Shown piece after piece: positions 1 through 11,539 of a stretch of 64,000 nt of DNA. The notes below the pieces were generated by a model. That model ran no database searches. It was not told the origin of the DNA and worked only from the letters and a program-made list of their open reading frames with translations. Source of the DNA: Bradyrhizobium guangxiense. Its GTDB lineage: Bacteria > Pseudomonadota > Alphaproteobacteria > Rhizobiales > Xanthobacteraceae. The translations under genes and the position numbers were made by a program. Position 1 is the first letter of the stretch; each line of letters opens with the position of its first letter. The DNA lies in NCBI RefSeq assembly GCF_004114915.1, contig NZ_CP022220.1, forward strand, positions 558,001-622,000, read 5' to 3'.

Positions 1-2
1 GC

Positions 3-395
3 CGTTATCCGCACGCCTTCTCAGGCGGTCAGCGACAACGTATTTCAATCGCACGAACCTTGGCAAGTCGCCCGCGGTTCCTCATCTGCGATGAACCTAC
101 CTCGGCACTCGATGTCTCGATCCAGGCGCAGATCCTAAATCTTCTGAAAGACCTTCAAGAGAATCTATCGCTGACGATGTTATTTATCAGTCACGATCTC
201 CCTGTCGTGCGTCAGATTTGCGACAGAGTTACAGTACTACAGAATGGGCAAATTTGCGAAAGCAGCGAGACGGAACAGTTGTTCAAAGCGCCGAAGCACT
301 CTTACACAGCATCGCTCTTGTCCATGATACCGAAGATGCAGACCCCAGAGTGGATCGTCAAGCCGTCTGAGATCCCATCACAGTCCATCTGCTAG
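3..395 (+). CDS. Oligopeptide/dipeptide ABC transporter ATPase, 3' part
   Basis: C-terminal 130 residues of an Opp/Dpp-type ATP-binding subunit; the 5' part lies before the window. Read from base 3, the frame gives the ABC signature [12 protein letters not shown] (about bases 21-56), Walker [14 protein letters not shown], the H-loop FISHDLPVV and a C-terminal tail typical of DppD/DppF proteins ([12 protein letters not shown]). These subunits energise uptake of short peptides from a periplasmic binding protein. The gene ends at a TAG at 393-395 and IS3 sequence follows within about 20 bases, so transporter genes expected downstream are missing. A peptide importer fits the peptidase/amidohydrolase cluster at 10.2-18.3 kb, from which it may have been separated by insertions. 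Confidence 0.85.
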   Translation, partial: RYPHAFSGGQRQRISIARTLASRPRFLICDEPTSALDVSIQAQILNLLKDLQENLSLTMLFISHDLPVVRQICDRVTVLQNGQICESSETEQLFKAPKHSYTASLLSMIPKMQTPEWIVKPSEIPSQSIC

Positions 396-404
396 CCCCG
401 GACG

Positions 405-530
405 CGTCCGCCCGGGTTGTCAGATATCTGATGGTCATGCGGCAGCAGCCGATGGCTTTATACGCCCGCCGTTCGCTCATCCCGTGGGCAACCATGAGAT
501 ACGCGACAGCTTTCCGCTTGCCCGCGGGCA
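405..530 (-). pseudogene. IS3-family orfB, N-terminal fragment
   Basis: Encodes about 40 residues ([20 protein letters not shown] and following, to TTRAD) matching the start of the IS3 orfB at 32,449. The fragment stops matching near 410, next to the ABC transporter gene. It is the downstream half of the element whose orfA lies at 690-945; an unrelated stretch of about 150 bases sits between them. Confidence 0.75.
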
Positions 531-652
531 AAAAGCGGGCTTCGTGCCCGAACCATTTATCGCGAACGGCGTGCGCGGATCTCGTCATGGCCTGGCTGCA
601 ACAGCAGTCCACTCGCGAGAGGCCGGATACATTTATGCAATTGGAAGCGTCA
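531..652. repeat. IS110 3'-flank repeat, copy 1
   Basis: About 120 bases nearly identical to 31,729-31,849, where they directly follow the C-terminal end of an IS110 transposase gene. Here the segment lies between the orfA and orfB fragments of an IS3 element. It is best read as the non-coding right end left behind by an IS110-type element. Confidence 0.6.
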
Positions 653-689
653 TTTTTGCTGTTACGAACCCTTGCACGGACCGGGGCGG

Positions 690-945
690 ACCATACATTC
701 TTTCCCACGAGATCCTTGGGCGCCGCATTGTCCAGCACGGCATCAGCCACCAACCGCTTCAGCCGTGTGTTCTCGTCCTCCAGCGTCTTCAGCCGCTTGG
801 CCTCCGACACTCCAGTGGCCTTCCATTTGTAGATGCTGGGGTCGCTGACGCCGCGCTTGCGGCACAGATCGGCAACCGAAACCCCGGCCTCATGCTCCTT
901 CAAAATCCCGATGATCTGCTCTGCCGAAAAGCGGCTACGCTTCAT
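690..945 (-). pseudogene. IS3-family orfA (HTH subunit), 3'-truncated
   Basis: Encodes MKRSRFSAEQIIGILKEHEA and the following helix-turn-helix and leucine-zipper region, ending near KDLVGKN, where the frame runs into foreign sequence. OrfA of IS3 elements supplies the DNA-binding half of the OrfAB transposase. The normal frameshift into orfB is impossible because about 150 bases separate the two parts. Confidence 0.8.
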
Positions 946-983
946 GCTCTGGTCCTTGTTTGGGCCAGCGCGAACTTCAATCT

Positions 984-1008
984 GGATTAAGCCTGTGGGG
1001 CAAGGTCA
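984..1008. repeat. IS3 terminal inverted repeat (left end)
   Basis: The minus strand starts TGACCTTGCCCCA followed by a TAATCCAG block. The same pattern ends the IS3 copy at 33,367-33,389 and a remnant at 34,511-34,546, so it is the terminal repeat of this IS3 family. The tip abuts the truncated pRiA4b ORF-3 gene, marking the insertion point. Confidence 0.7.
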
Positions 1009-1061
1009 TTCACGTCCTTGAGGGTTATCCTGATCCGGACGGCGGTCGTGTTCAGGCTCAT
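1009..1061 (-). pseudogene. pRiA4b ORF-3 family protein, N-terminal stub
   Basis: Only about 17 codons (MSLNTTAVRIRITLKDV) remain before the IS3 end. The same start occurs at 54,078, where the gene is nearly complete. As there, the ATG overlaps the tnpC stop, so it was the passenger gene of this IS66 element. Confidence 0.7.
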
Positions 1062-1736
1062 GCTGCCAGCCTCGGATCGTGCGCATGCATCCTGTAGGTC
1101 GATGCCCAGGGAGGCAGTTTGTCCAGTCGCGCCGCAGGCCAGCCATTGATGAGTTTTGCGAGCACGCCGGAGAGCCAGGGCTAGGCGCTGACGACATTGA
1201 GCCTACACGTTTCAATGAGCGAGGCCAGCAATGCCCAATTATCGGCACCCTCGTCGCACCCAGCGAACAGGGCATTCTTGGCATCGAGTTTGATTGGCCG
1301 CATCGCACGCTCGACCGCATTCGTGTCCATCTCGATGCGCCCGTCATCAAGGTAGAGCGTCAGGCCGTCCCAATGGCGCAGCGAATAGCGCAGAGCCTTC
1401 GCCGTGTCGCTCTTCCCCGCAAGATGATCAAGAGTTGCCTCAAACCACTGCTTCAAGGCTGCTGCCAGAGGTCTGGCATGAGCTTGTCGACCCGCGCAGC
1501 GCTCGGCAGCAGAGTGGCCCCGAAGTGCCTTCTCGACCGCGTTGAGCTGGGCGATGCGCTTAAGGGCCTCGCGGCAAACTGGAGCTGGCGCCGGAGCAGC
1601 CTCACGCGCGATCTTCACAAACTAGCGCCGTAGATGCGATCAGCAGAAGGCGAGCGGCCCAGACAGGGCGCCCGCACGCGTCTCCCGGGTCATGGTCTTG
1701 TAGGCCTGATAGCCTTCGCAATAGATGATACCGCGA
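1058..1736 (-). pseudogene. tnpC: IS66 transposase TnpC, C-terminal part
   Basis: Encodes the C-terminal half of an IS66 TnpC: GYRGIIYCEGYQAYKTM, then KIAREAAPAPAP, the conserved block IEMDTNAVERAMRPIKLDAK and the tail ending DPRLAA. In-frame stops occur near 1,620 and at 1,181-1,183, so it is inactive. The 5' side is fused at about 1,736 to the tail of an istB gene, showing that an IS21 invaded it. It is closely related to the TnpC at 49.1-50.5 kb. Confidence 0.85.
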
Positions 1737-1840
1737 TAGCCCCAATCAGCGATGGCTTTGGGTGTCGCGTGCGAGGTCGGCCGTCCCGGACCGCGTTTTC
1801 CGTCGAGCGCGGTGCGCCTGCGATAGCTCTCGACTGTAGC
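1737..1840 (-). pseudogene. istB: IS21 helper ATPase IstB, C-terminal scrap
   Basis: Encodes a tail (VESYRRRTALDGKRGPGRPT) very similar to the end of the intact IstB at 1,964-2,776 (VESYRRREAAERKKGPGRPA). The rest of that istB copy is gone. Its frame runs directly into the neighbouring TnpC. Confidence 0.65.
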
Positions 1841-1963
1841 GCGGCGATCTGGGAGAGAGGTGCGCGACAATCTGGATGAGAATCTGGTGTCGCGGCGGAT
1901 GTGATGATCCGCGGGTTTGATTGACGCGCGCAAGTGCTTTGTCAGGTTGATTGTCGCGGCGCG

Positions 1964-1970
<7 letters not shown>
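1841..1970. repeat. IS21 terminal region with short repeats
   Basis: Non-coding stretch downstream of istB. It has a perfect 12-bp inverted repeat (TGATTGACGCGC at 1,918-1,929 and its complement at 1,959-1,970) and repeated GCGACAATC-like words. Repeated terminal motifs are usual at IS21 ends, where IstA binds. Confidence 0.5.
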
Positions 1971-4389
<2,419 letters not shown>

Positions 4390-4523
4390 TCATCTCCGAG
4401 CACGTCGGCTCTTTGGCTCTAGCTGGTTTCCTGATCCAGATCTGTTCGATCGTTGCGCCCATTCGGGTCGTCGCCTTCTCACACCCCCTTCGCCAACGTC
4501 AGGCTATTTCGTGCTGCATGCAG

Positions 4524-5549
4524 TCATGCCGTCACTGCCTGCGCTGGGTTCCGATAATCCTCCTTCCGGGTGAGCATGGCCCAAATCGTCCGAGCCATCT
4601 TGTTCGCCAAGGCGATCGCCACAAGCATGCGCGGCTTCCTCGCCAGCATCTGCGCCAGCCAGGATCCGCTAGGGATCGACTTGCGCCCGAGCCAGTTCAG
4701 CCGCGACATCGCCCCAACGATGAGCAACTGGCGAATGTCCGCCTGTCCTTCCTTCGAAACGCGTCCGAGCCTTTCCTTTCCCCCTGAGGAATGTTGCCGT
4801 GGGACCAAGCCGAGCCAAGCCGCGAAGTCTCGGCCACGTCGAAAGGCCGCCATGTCGGGCGCGAAAGCCTCGATCGCGAGTGCGGTCAGCGGGCCGACCC
4901 CCGGCATTGTCTGCAGCCGCTGCGCCGTGACCGTCCGCGTCGCCAACTTCTTGAGCTGCTCTGCCTTGGCATCGATCCGCTCCGTCTTGTAGGCGATCTG
5001 ATCAATGAGACTCCGACATTCCTCGCGGACCAGTTCTGGTAGATCGCTGTTCGGATCTTCGAGGATTGCGTCAATGCGTTTAAGTTGTTCGATTCCTTGC
5101 GGGATGATATGGCCGAATTCGTAGAGAACAGAACGCAGCGCATTCACCAGATCGGTGCGCTGATGAACAAGGCGCTTCCGAGCCCGAAAGAGCACTGCCC
5201 TGGCCTGCTGTTCTTCCGATTTCGGCTCGACGAAGCGCATCTCGGGGCGCTGTGCCGCGATCACGATTGCTTCGGCATCAGCCGCGTCGTTCTTTTGGCG
5301 TTTCACAAAAGGCTTCACATATTGCGGAGCGATCAGTTTCACTTCATGGCCGAGCTTGACCATCTCCCGTGCCCAATAGTGGGCGCTGCCACAGGCTTCC
5401 ATCACCACCACTGCCGATGGGTGGCCCGCCATGAACTTCCGAAACTGAAGCCGCGACAGTTTCTTTCGAAATTTCAAGTGTCCCGCCATTGACGCCCCGT
5501 GGAGCTGAAACACATTCTTGGCTAGATCCACTCCGATCACCGTATCCAT
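4524..5549 (-). CDS. IS110 family transposase (DEDD)
   Basis: 341 residues from the chosen ATG (MDTVIGVDLAKNVFQLHG); an in-frame ATG 12 codons upstream is also open. The N-terminal DEDD domain has the first Asp in GVDLAKN, VVVMEACGSAHYWAR with the Glu, and KNDAADAEAIVIAA with two Asp. The C-terminal transposase_20 domain has MPGVGPLTALAIEAFAPD and [20 protein letters not shown] with the conserved Ser. Length and motifs are complete. IS110 enzymes are guided by a structured RNA from the element's non-coding end; the 300 bases upstream of this gene are strongly structured. Confidence 0.92.
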   Translation of the reverse strand: MDTVIGVDLAKNVFQLHGASMAGHLKFRKKLSRLQFRKFMAGHPSAVVVMEACGSAHYWAREMVKLGHEVKLIAPQYVKPFVKRQKNDAADAEAIVIAAQRPEMRFVEPKSEEQQARAVLFRARKRLVHQRTDLVNALRSVLYEFGHIIPQGIEQLKRIDAILEDPNSDLPELVREECRSLIDQIAYKTERIDAKAEQLKKLATRTVTAQRLQTMPGVGPLTALAIEAFAPDMAAFRRGRDFAAWLGLVPRQHSSGGKERLGRVSKEGQADIRQLLIVGAMSRLNWLGRKSIPSGSWLAQMLARKPRMLVAIALANKMARTIWAMLTRKEDYRNPAQAVTA

Positions 5550-5861
5550 CAATTTGCCGTCCTCTTCGCTTCGGGGTTCAAACACTGCGTTCTTGGCACA
5601 TTACGATGCCGTCTGGGGAGGGCGGCAACCATCCCATCTCAATTGATGGACGGTTATGTGGCGGCCGGGCACAAAAGTGATTCCTCCGAATCGGAAAAAC
5701 CACCGGCATACCGGCCGACCGCGACCACCTGAGGCCTCGAAAAGGCCGCCGCCGCTGGACGGAAACTCCGGTCGGGCTACGCCCTCCCGACGTTCCCGTC
5801 CAGTGGCGGCATTCTCATCTGGATTGACGCTGCACTCTCACTTTGATCGCCGCGCCGCACT
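5550..5861 (-). other. Structured non-coding flank of IS110; candidate bridge-RNA region
   Basis: 312 bases without a gene between the IS110 start and the next IS. It contains a 15-bp stem (5,748-5,762 paired with 5,796-5,810, one G-T wobble) enclosing an inner 6-bp stem (5,771-5,776 with 5,786-5,791), plus small hairpins GGCCT/AGGCC and CCGG/CCGG just before it. Members of the IS110 family encode a guide (bridge) RNA in a non-coding end. That this is one is inference; the outer part may be host flank. Confidence 0.4.
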
Positions 5862-7440
5862 TATAGCGCGACAATCAGGATGAGAGCGCGTATTGCCTCA
5901 TGTATTGATGCTCCCGGGTGCGATCGGTTGCCTCATTTATTTTGCTCCCGGCTTGGGTTGAGGAGGAGGCCGGGTGCGGAGATGGCCGGGGTTTCGGAGC
6001 GCCCGGCCTCCTCCGCTGGCGTCTGCCACATCATTGGGTTGTTGTGACCTCATGCCCCAGCAGCGTTTCCTCCGTAGGAACGAACAACAACGCGTTCGCT
6101 TGCTCGCTGCGCCAGGATTTAAGCCTACGCTGAAGCGTTCGAAGAAGCTTGTTCGGATAGGCTCCAGGATATTCCGCCTGCAACCGGAGAGCAGTTCGCT
6201 ACCAGTCCGCCAAGGCTCGGCTTCAAACCATTTTCGCAAATCTAGCGTTGCCGGATGAGCGGGTCGGGACGCCGCCGGCCTCTTTTCGCTTTCACGATTG
6301 GCCGATCCGTCGGTCGCATAGCTCCGTCTTTCCAGGCGGTTCGTAGGCTTGCCAGGAAGAGATCGATCGGTTGCGATGCCGCAGCAGGATGGGCGATTGG
6401 CTGCGTATCAGCGAGCGCCGCGAGGCGTTCCTGCGCGCCGCGGATGTCGCGCAACAACGCGACCGGGTCGAGAGCGGCATAGATTTCTTGGAGATGGTGA
6501 CGAATCGCATCGGGCGTGCGGGCGTCGGCGGCCAAGCGCTGGTGTGGCGTTGCCGGTGCGCTGTATGTCTTACGCACACGAGCACCGTCGCGCTGCTTGG
6601 CCATCAGTTTGAATGAGGGTTGGAAGAAGTTCACGAACAGCCGCGCCGATCGATAGAGTTCAGCCAGCAGCTTGGCCGCTTCCAGGCCCTCGAGCCGACG
6701 ATAGCCGACCATCCTGCGCACGACGGCACCGTTCTTCTGCTCGACGAACGCCTGGTCGTTCTTCCGGTAGGGCCGGCAACGCGTGAAGACGATGTTGGCC
6801 GCATCGCAGTAGGCTTTCAGCGTCTCATTCATGAACACCGTATCATTGTCCGTATCGAGGCCGACCAGCGCAAAAGGCAATTGTTTGCGCAATTCCGTCA
6901 ACACCGTGCTCAACAGTGTTTGTTCGCGCACGATCAGAGGAGCGCACTCCGTCCAGCCGGTAGCAATGTCGGTGAGCACGAGGGTCTGGATGAAGCTGCC
7001 GCGCGCCGATAGACCGCTATGCGCTACAAGGTCAGCCTCGACGAACCCCGGCGCCGGATCGTTCCAATCTGCCGACGTCCGTATTGGAATACTGCGACGC
7101 AACGAGTGCGTCGCGTGCCGTCGGCGCTTGCGACCTAATCCTTCTCGGACCCGTGCCAACGCGCGGTCGATCGTCGCAGCACTCATTGCCAAAAGTTTGT
7201 CGCGGATCTCGGGAGCAAGGTCGAGGTGGCCGTGCCGTTCCATCGCTTCAATCAGCGCAGGCATTAACGCCTTCAGCCGCTTCCCGCAGATCCGGTCTGA
7301 CGCCTCCCAAAGCAGCAAGAGCGCGTTGTGTTCCGCCTCATTATAGATCCGACGTCGCGCCCGTCGGCCTGCGCTTACGTCTTCCTGGCCTCGAAGTAGA
7401 CGCATCGCATGTTTGCGATGGAATCCGGTGATGTCGACGA
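5862..7440 (-). mobile_element. DDE element of unassigned family (ISNCY-like), copy 1, truncated
   Basis: Closely similar, in inverted orientation, to the complete copy at 20,267-22,061. The low-coordinate end starts TATAGCGCGACAATCAGGAT, as at 20,267. The other end is lost at about 7,440 within the transposase start, where a + strand fragment of a related transposase is joined. Confidence 0.75.
6242..7440 (-). pseudogene. DDE integrase-type transposase, N-terminus lost
   Basis: About 400 residues of a transposase with an rve-type catalytic core: first Asp in FVEADLVAHSG, second in LDTDNDTVFMNE, Glu in QAFVEQKNGAVVRR. The body is open, but the first ~37 codons present in copy 2 (MATRKELTAAAGARYRRSDR) are replaced by an unrelated MRPAARPLPGE. 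The frame ends in DPLIRQR and stop; copy 2 carries an extra G at this point. I know no family name with certainty; such genes are often labelled ISNCY. Confidence 0.75.
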
Positions 7441-7625
7441 ACTCGCCTGGAAGCGGCCGAGCTGCTGGCCGCACTCTGTCGATCAGCGCGGCTGTTCGTA
7501 AACTTCTTCCAACCCTCGTTCAAACTGTTAGCCAAGCAGCGCGACAGTGCTCGTGTACGCAAGACATACAGCGCGCCGGCAACGCCTCACCAGCGCCTGG
7601 CAGCGGACGTCCGCACGCCTGAAGG
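7441..7625 (+). pseudogene. Fragment of a related DDE transposase
   Basis: The + strand encodes SARLFVNFFQPSFKLLAKQR and KTYSAPATPHQRLAADVRTP, matching the middle of the transposase at 21.3 kb with several substitutions. It is therefore an older, diverged relative in opposite orientation to copy 1. Only about 60 codons remain. Confidence 0.7.
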
Positions 7626-7830
7626 GTCAGATCGCCGCGGAAAGCCTTGAGCCGGGTGCGATTGCAATCGATATCGCCCGCCGCCATGGCTGCCGGACAC
7701 AGCAGGTACATGACTGGCGACGCCGGGCGCGTTCAACAACTGGTGCTGCCGGCTTCGGCAGATGCAATATCGTTCGTGCCTTTGGTGTCGGAATCGTCGC
7801 CACCGGCGGCTGCGGAGCCTCCGCCAGCAT
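7625..7830 (+). pseudogene. tnpA: IS66 TnpA fragment (C-terminal part)
   Basis: Encodes QIAAESLEPGAIAIDIARRH, then QQVHDWRRRAR, and after a frameshift near 7,735 QLVLPASADAISFVPLVSES. This is the accessory TnpA of an IS66 element, matching the fragment at 48,466-48,710. Confidence 0.7.
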
Positions 7831-7985
7831 ACACTTCGATACGCGGCGACAATGGTCCTCTTATGTCGTCCGAATGGTCTCCACTATGAGCACCCTTGCC
7901 GCCAATCCCAATTCGTGCGCGCTGCGCGACGTCGTCGATGCCGAGCAAATCCTCACTGCAATGCGTCGACTCATAAGTCAGCACC
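7830..7985 (-). pseudogene. tnpA: IS66 TnpA fragment (N-terminal part, inverted)
   Basis: On the minus strand: DDVAQRARIGIGGKGAHSG and IRGPLSPRIEVYAG, which resembles the N-terminal start of the TnpA at 39,797-39,955 (PLSPRIEVFAG). It is in the opposite orientation to the adjoining C-terminal piece, so the gene has been broken and inverted. Confidence 0.55.
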
Positions 7986-8305
7986 GCCACCTTTGCAGAC
8001 GGGGGAGCTGGCGCAGCCGTTGCGAGCATCGATGCAGACGTCGCTAAGTGCTTGAGCGCCTGCGCTCGGCGTGCGAGAAATCGCTGTGATCCTACTCGAG
8101 TGGGCTAAATTTCCATTGTCGCACCCGCAATCCGCCGAATGAGCAAACTTCCGGTTTTTGACATCGTGGTCCTGTACCGGGGTCGTGGTCGAGTAACTCA
8201 GCCATTCGGCTTCGCCCTCACAGATCCGGGCGGGCAGACTTCCCGCACCCGGCTCTTCCCGAGCGTAACCCGCGTCATATGCGCGCCTGCGCCCTCGAGT
8301 GATGC
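7986..8305. other. Gap without recognisable gene
   Basis: About 320 bases between IS66 and IS256 remnants. I see no plausible coding frame, RNA or repeat in it. Confidence 0.5.
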
Positions 8306-8640
8306 GTGGAACGGAAAGACGGAAGCGAGCCGTCAGGGTCTCGAACTCCGGCCATCTCTTGCGCGAGATGATCGGCTTTGCTGCCCAGCGGCTGATGGAG
8401 CTGGAAGTCGAAGGCCAGGTCGGTGCAGCCTACGGCGAGAAGAACCCCGAGCGTCTGGCCCAGCGCAACGGTGAGCTTCGACCGGACCTGGGAGACCTGG
8501 CCGGCACGGTCGAGCTTCGCATCCCAAGCTGCGCAAGGGCTCCTACTTCCCGGGTTTCCTGGAGCCGCGCCGGATGGCCGAGAAGGCGCTCACCGCCGTG
8601 GTCTGTCGATTCCGAGGTCATCGCGCGCACCGTACCGATT
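8306..8640 (+). pseudogene. IS256 (Mutator) transposase remnant
   Basis: Encodes LLREMIGFAAQRLMELEVEG, then QVGAAYGEKNPERLAQRNG, and after frameshifts pieces of the following basic block (TWETWPA, LRKGSYFPGFLEP, RMAEKALTAVV). This is the N-terminal third of a Mutator-type transposase. It has several indels and ends near 8,640. Confidence 0.7.
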
Positions 8641-8689
8641 TGATGGCGCGCGGAGTTCCGAAATGATCGCGCGCTTCGTTGCGGTCATG

Positions 8690-9430
8690 GGCGCATCCAG
8701 CTTGTCATTCCCGCTAGCGACGTGGACCGAGCAGCTCGGCGACTGGATCGCGGGAAACGACGCGGCCTACAGCTTTTTTGGTGACGCGACGCAACTGCTG
8801 GTGCCCACAACGCCAAGATCGCGGTGATCGAGGCCTGCCTCTGTGACCCCATAGTCGACCGCAGCTACAGCGATATGGCGCAGCATTCCGGCACGGCCGC
8901 CTCGCCCGAGAGATAAGGCAAAGGTCGAGGCCTGCGGTGGGAATCATCGAGCGTTGGCTGCTGCGGCGGTTGCGCAACCGAACTTTTTACAGCCTGGCCG
9001 AACTCAACCGCGCGATCGCCTAGTGGCTGGGCAAGCTCAATGACGAACGGGTACTGCGTCAGTATGGCCGCATACGGCGCCAGCTTTCGAGGAAATTGAT
9101 GCGCCAATTCTCAAACCGCTTCCGGGCCAGCCGTGGGTCCATGCCGAATGGCGGGTCGGGCTCGACTATCACGTCGAGATCGAACAACACCATATTCGGT
9201 GCCCTATCGCTTCGCCCGCCGCTGAGTTAGACTAGAAGCGCGGATCAGCGCACGAACGATTGAACCCTCCTTGGAGGCGAGCGTGCATATGCGTGGCAGT
9301 GGCAACGGGCGGCACACGACGATCAGCGCCACATGCCCTCCAGCCACCGGCGCTATGCGAGTGGACGCCGGCAAAGATCTGCAGGGAGGGAGGCCGGTCC
9401 GGCCCGATACTGCGCTAGTCGACCGGATCA
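8690..9430 (+). pseudogene. istA: IS21 transposase IstA remnant
   Basis: Scattered over three frames are EQLGDWIAGNDAAYSFF, AVIEACLCDPIVDRSYSDMA, KAKVEAC, IIERWLLRRLRNRTFYSLAE, YHVEIEQHH, SVPYRFARR and MPSSHRRYAS. Together they give the IstA catalytic core and C-terminus in the right order, with many indels and stops. It resembles the split IstA at 36.2/46.9 kb more than the intact one at 2.8-4.2 kb. Confidence 0.7.
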
Positions 9431-9499
9431 TCGAGGACCTGAAGCGAAAGATCTTAACCATGCCCGCCAACAGTTATACTGGCTGACTCGTTCTGCTCG

Positions 9500-9890
9500 C
9501 TACGAATTCATGAGAATCTCCGCAGCCAGCTCGCCGAGCGCCACGTCAGTCGTGGGCCGTAGCGGAGCGCTTTTGGTACAGCCAGCATACCCTGAGCGGA
9601 AAGCAGCGGATCGATGTAGGCTAGCGCACCTCCTATTGCGACATCCCGCACGATGAGGGTAAACGAGGTCACCGCGTAGATGCCCTCGCACGCGACGACC
9701 GTTCCAATGGCGTCCCGGATTTCCGCGCCTCATGTGCTCGGCTGTCCACAATACCGGCCGATGCCTCGCCTTGCGTGAAAGCCTGGAGCTGGGGTACGGA
9801 GCTGCGACGTGTCGCAATGATATTGTCATTTGCAGCCGCAATTATTTTGAAGGCCGGCGCCATATTTGCCCAAAGACCCACCATTTCCTT
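9500..9890 (-). pseudogene. LysR-family regulator, C-terminal remnant
   Basis: Minus-strand frames give IIAAANDNIIATRRSSVPQL, then VVACEGIYAVTSFTLIVRDV and GGALAYIDPLLSAQGMLAVP, ending TTDVALGELAAEILMNS and a stop. The pattern (a position-dependent 'always accessible' loop, then a hydrophobic strand, then a charged C-terminal helix) resembles the effector-binding domain of LysR-type regulators. At least two frameshifts (near 9,565 and 9,720) and no HTH part make it a relic. The family call rests on pattern memory only. Confidence 0.45.
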
Positions 9891-10234
9891 CGGCAGAGGC
9901 GCGAACGAGCAGCGCTGGAGCGGCCGATCGACTGGAGAGCATTCAGGGAGCAGGGCGCAGGCCTCGGATAGAGGATGACCAAAGAGCTGAGAAGCTGACG
10001 GCTCCGGGGCCGTGATGGTAGTCCCGATCGACAGGCGCGCCGTTAGCTTGTTTTGGTTGTGCAGGGCCTCTTCCGAGGCCCTGCGATCCGGCGCCCGCCA
10101 GGATCAGATGCTCTCAGATTGTGCGCATCGGACGACAACCTTGCAGCATTGCTGCGCGATAGCCACGCTAGTCGCTGCTCCCCGCCTACCCGACCTGCTA
10201 CATTGACTCAAGCGTCAACTGGAAGGCCGCGAAG
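9891..10234. other. Intergenic region upstream of the amidohydrolase gene
   Basis: About 340 bases with no convincing coding frame. It must contain the promoter for the amidohydrolase gene. I found no nod-box-like or -24/-12 match that I would defend. Confidence 0.5.
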
Positions 10235-11437
10235 ATGAAGAGGACTACAAACACAAGCGCAAACAATCTGCTTTCCAGTTCCGAAAAGGACGTGGTGATC
10301 GAAATGCGGCATGCTATGCATCGCGAGCCGGAGCTTTCCAACAACGAGTGGAAAACTCAACAGCGGATCCGCGAAACGCTTGAACGGTTTGGGCTGTTCG
10401 ATGCGAAGACCTTTCACAAAACCGGCCTTTACGTCGACATCCACGGTTTAGCCTCCGGGCCGCAGCGCTCCGTCGCCATACGGGGCGACATCGATGCCTT
10501 GCCGATCCAGGAAACCCGGGACGACTTGTCCTATCAGTCCCGGGTCCCAGGTCATATGCATGCGTGCGGTCATGACCTGCATGCGTCGATCGCTATGGGT
10601 ACCGCACTTGCGTTTCATCGGATGCGAGAGAGCTTTTCTGGCAAGCTTCGCGTGTTTTTCCAGCCCGCCGAGGAGGCGGAGCCACTCGGCGGACGATCAG
10701 TGGCTGAGCAGGGCCTGCTTAGCGGCTTCCACGCTGCTGTTGGGTTCCACGTCAAAACTGATTTGCCCGCGGGGATGTTCGGCGCACGCCCAGGCGCTGT
10801 GACACAATCCGCCGATCAGTTCGCGATCACACTTATCGGGACCATGGCCCACGGCGCGAGGCCGCATGCGGGCGTGGATGCAATTGCGATGGCCGGGGCA
10901 TTCATCAATGAGGTCCAAAAGGTCGTGTCGCGGGAAATGCCCTTCGATGACGGGGCGATCGTCACAATCGGGACGATTGCAGGTGGCGAAGCCACAAATA
11001 TCATTTGCCCGTCAGTTACGATGACCGGAACTATCAGAACAAGCCGTTGTGAGCGGAGAGAGCTCCTGGTTCAGCGCGTGCGAGAAATAGCTGAAGGGGT
11101 CGCGACGATGCACCGCGGGAAAGCGGAGTTCTCCCACAAATTCGGTGAACCGCCGGTCATTAACAACGACGTGATGGTTGACAGGTTTCGGCGGCTGGTG
11201 GTCGAGACCGTGGGCAAAGACAAGTTTTCCGACCTGAAGTCGTCGAGCGCAGGCGGCGGCAGCGACGATTTCGGATTCTACTCCGCGTGCGTGCCCTCGA
11301 TCTACTTCTGGTTTGGCAGCAAGGAGCAAGGCAACGAGTCCGGCGTGCACACGCCAACTTTCGGAGCCTCGGACGATCTGCTCGTTCCGACAGCTGAGCT
11401 CGCGATCAGGTACTGCTTGGAGATGCTGAATTCGTAG
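10235..11437 (+). CDS. M20-family metal-dependent amidohydrolase
   Basis: 400 residues, normal for the M20D group (hippurate hydrolase, IAA-amino acid hydrolase, N-acyl-L-amino acid amidohydrolase), cytosolic enzymes that cleave N-acyl amino acids. Motifs: RGDIDALP (82-90), metal-binding HACGHDLH (109-116), FQPAEEAEPLGG (142-153) with the Glu pair, FHVKT (171-175), a dimerisation domain with MAHGARPHAGVDA, and C-terminal GGGSDDFGFY and VHTPTFGA with the last metal-binding His. Start: ATG at 10,235 after a purine-rich GGAAGG; no closer alternative. It stands first in the cargo cluster, about 100 bases before the decayed M24 peptidase gene. Substrate unknown; the cluster suggests a peptide- or acyl-blocked amino compound. 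Confidence 0.9.
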   Translation: MKRTTNTSANNLLSSSEKDVVIEMRHAMHREPELSNNEWKTQQRIRETLERFGLFDAKTFHKTGLYVDIHGLASGPQRSVAIRGDIDALPIQETRDDLSYQSRVPGHMHACGHDLHASIAMGTALAFHRMRESFSGKLRVFFQPAEEAEPLGGRSVAEQGLLSGFHAAVGFHVKTDLPAGMFGARPGAVTQSADQFAITLIGTMAHGARPHAGVDAIAMAGAFINEVQKVVSREMPFDDGAIVTIGTIAGGEATNIICPSVTMTGTIRTSRCERRELLVQRVREIAEGVATMHRGKAEFSHKFGEPPVINNDVMVDRFRRLVVETVGKDKFSDLKSSSAGGGSDDFGFYSACVPSIYFWFGSKEQGNESGVHTPTFGASDDLLVPTAELAIRYCLEMLNS

Positions 11438-11539
11438 CGGCGCCGATGTACGATCCCGCCACAAATGACACGAAAAGATCCGCCGGCCCGCCCTCGATCC
11501 ACGCGAGAGAACGACCCACTCTTTCCAGAAGGAGTTTGC

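Noticed and set aside
10000..10234. nod-box or nif-type promoter upstream of the amidohydrolase gene
   Set aside because: Looked for ATC-N9-GAT modules and -24/-12 pairs; no acceptable match.
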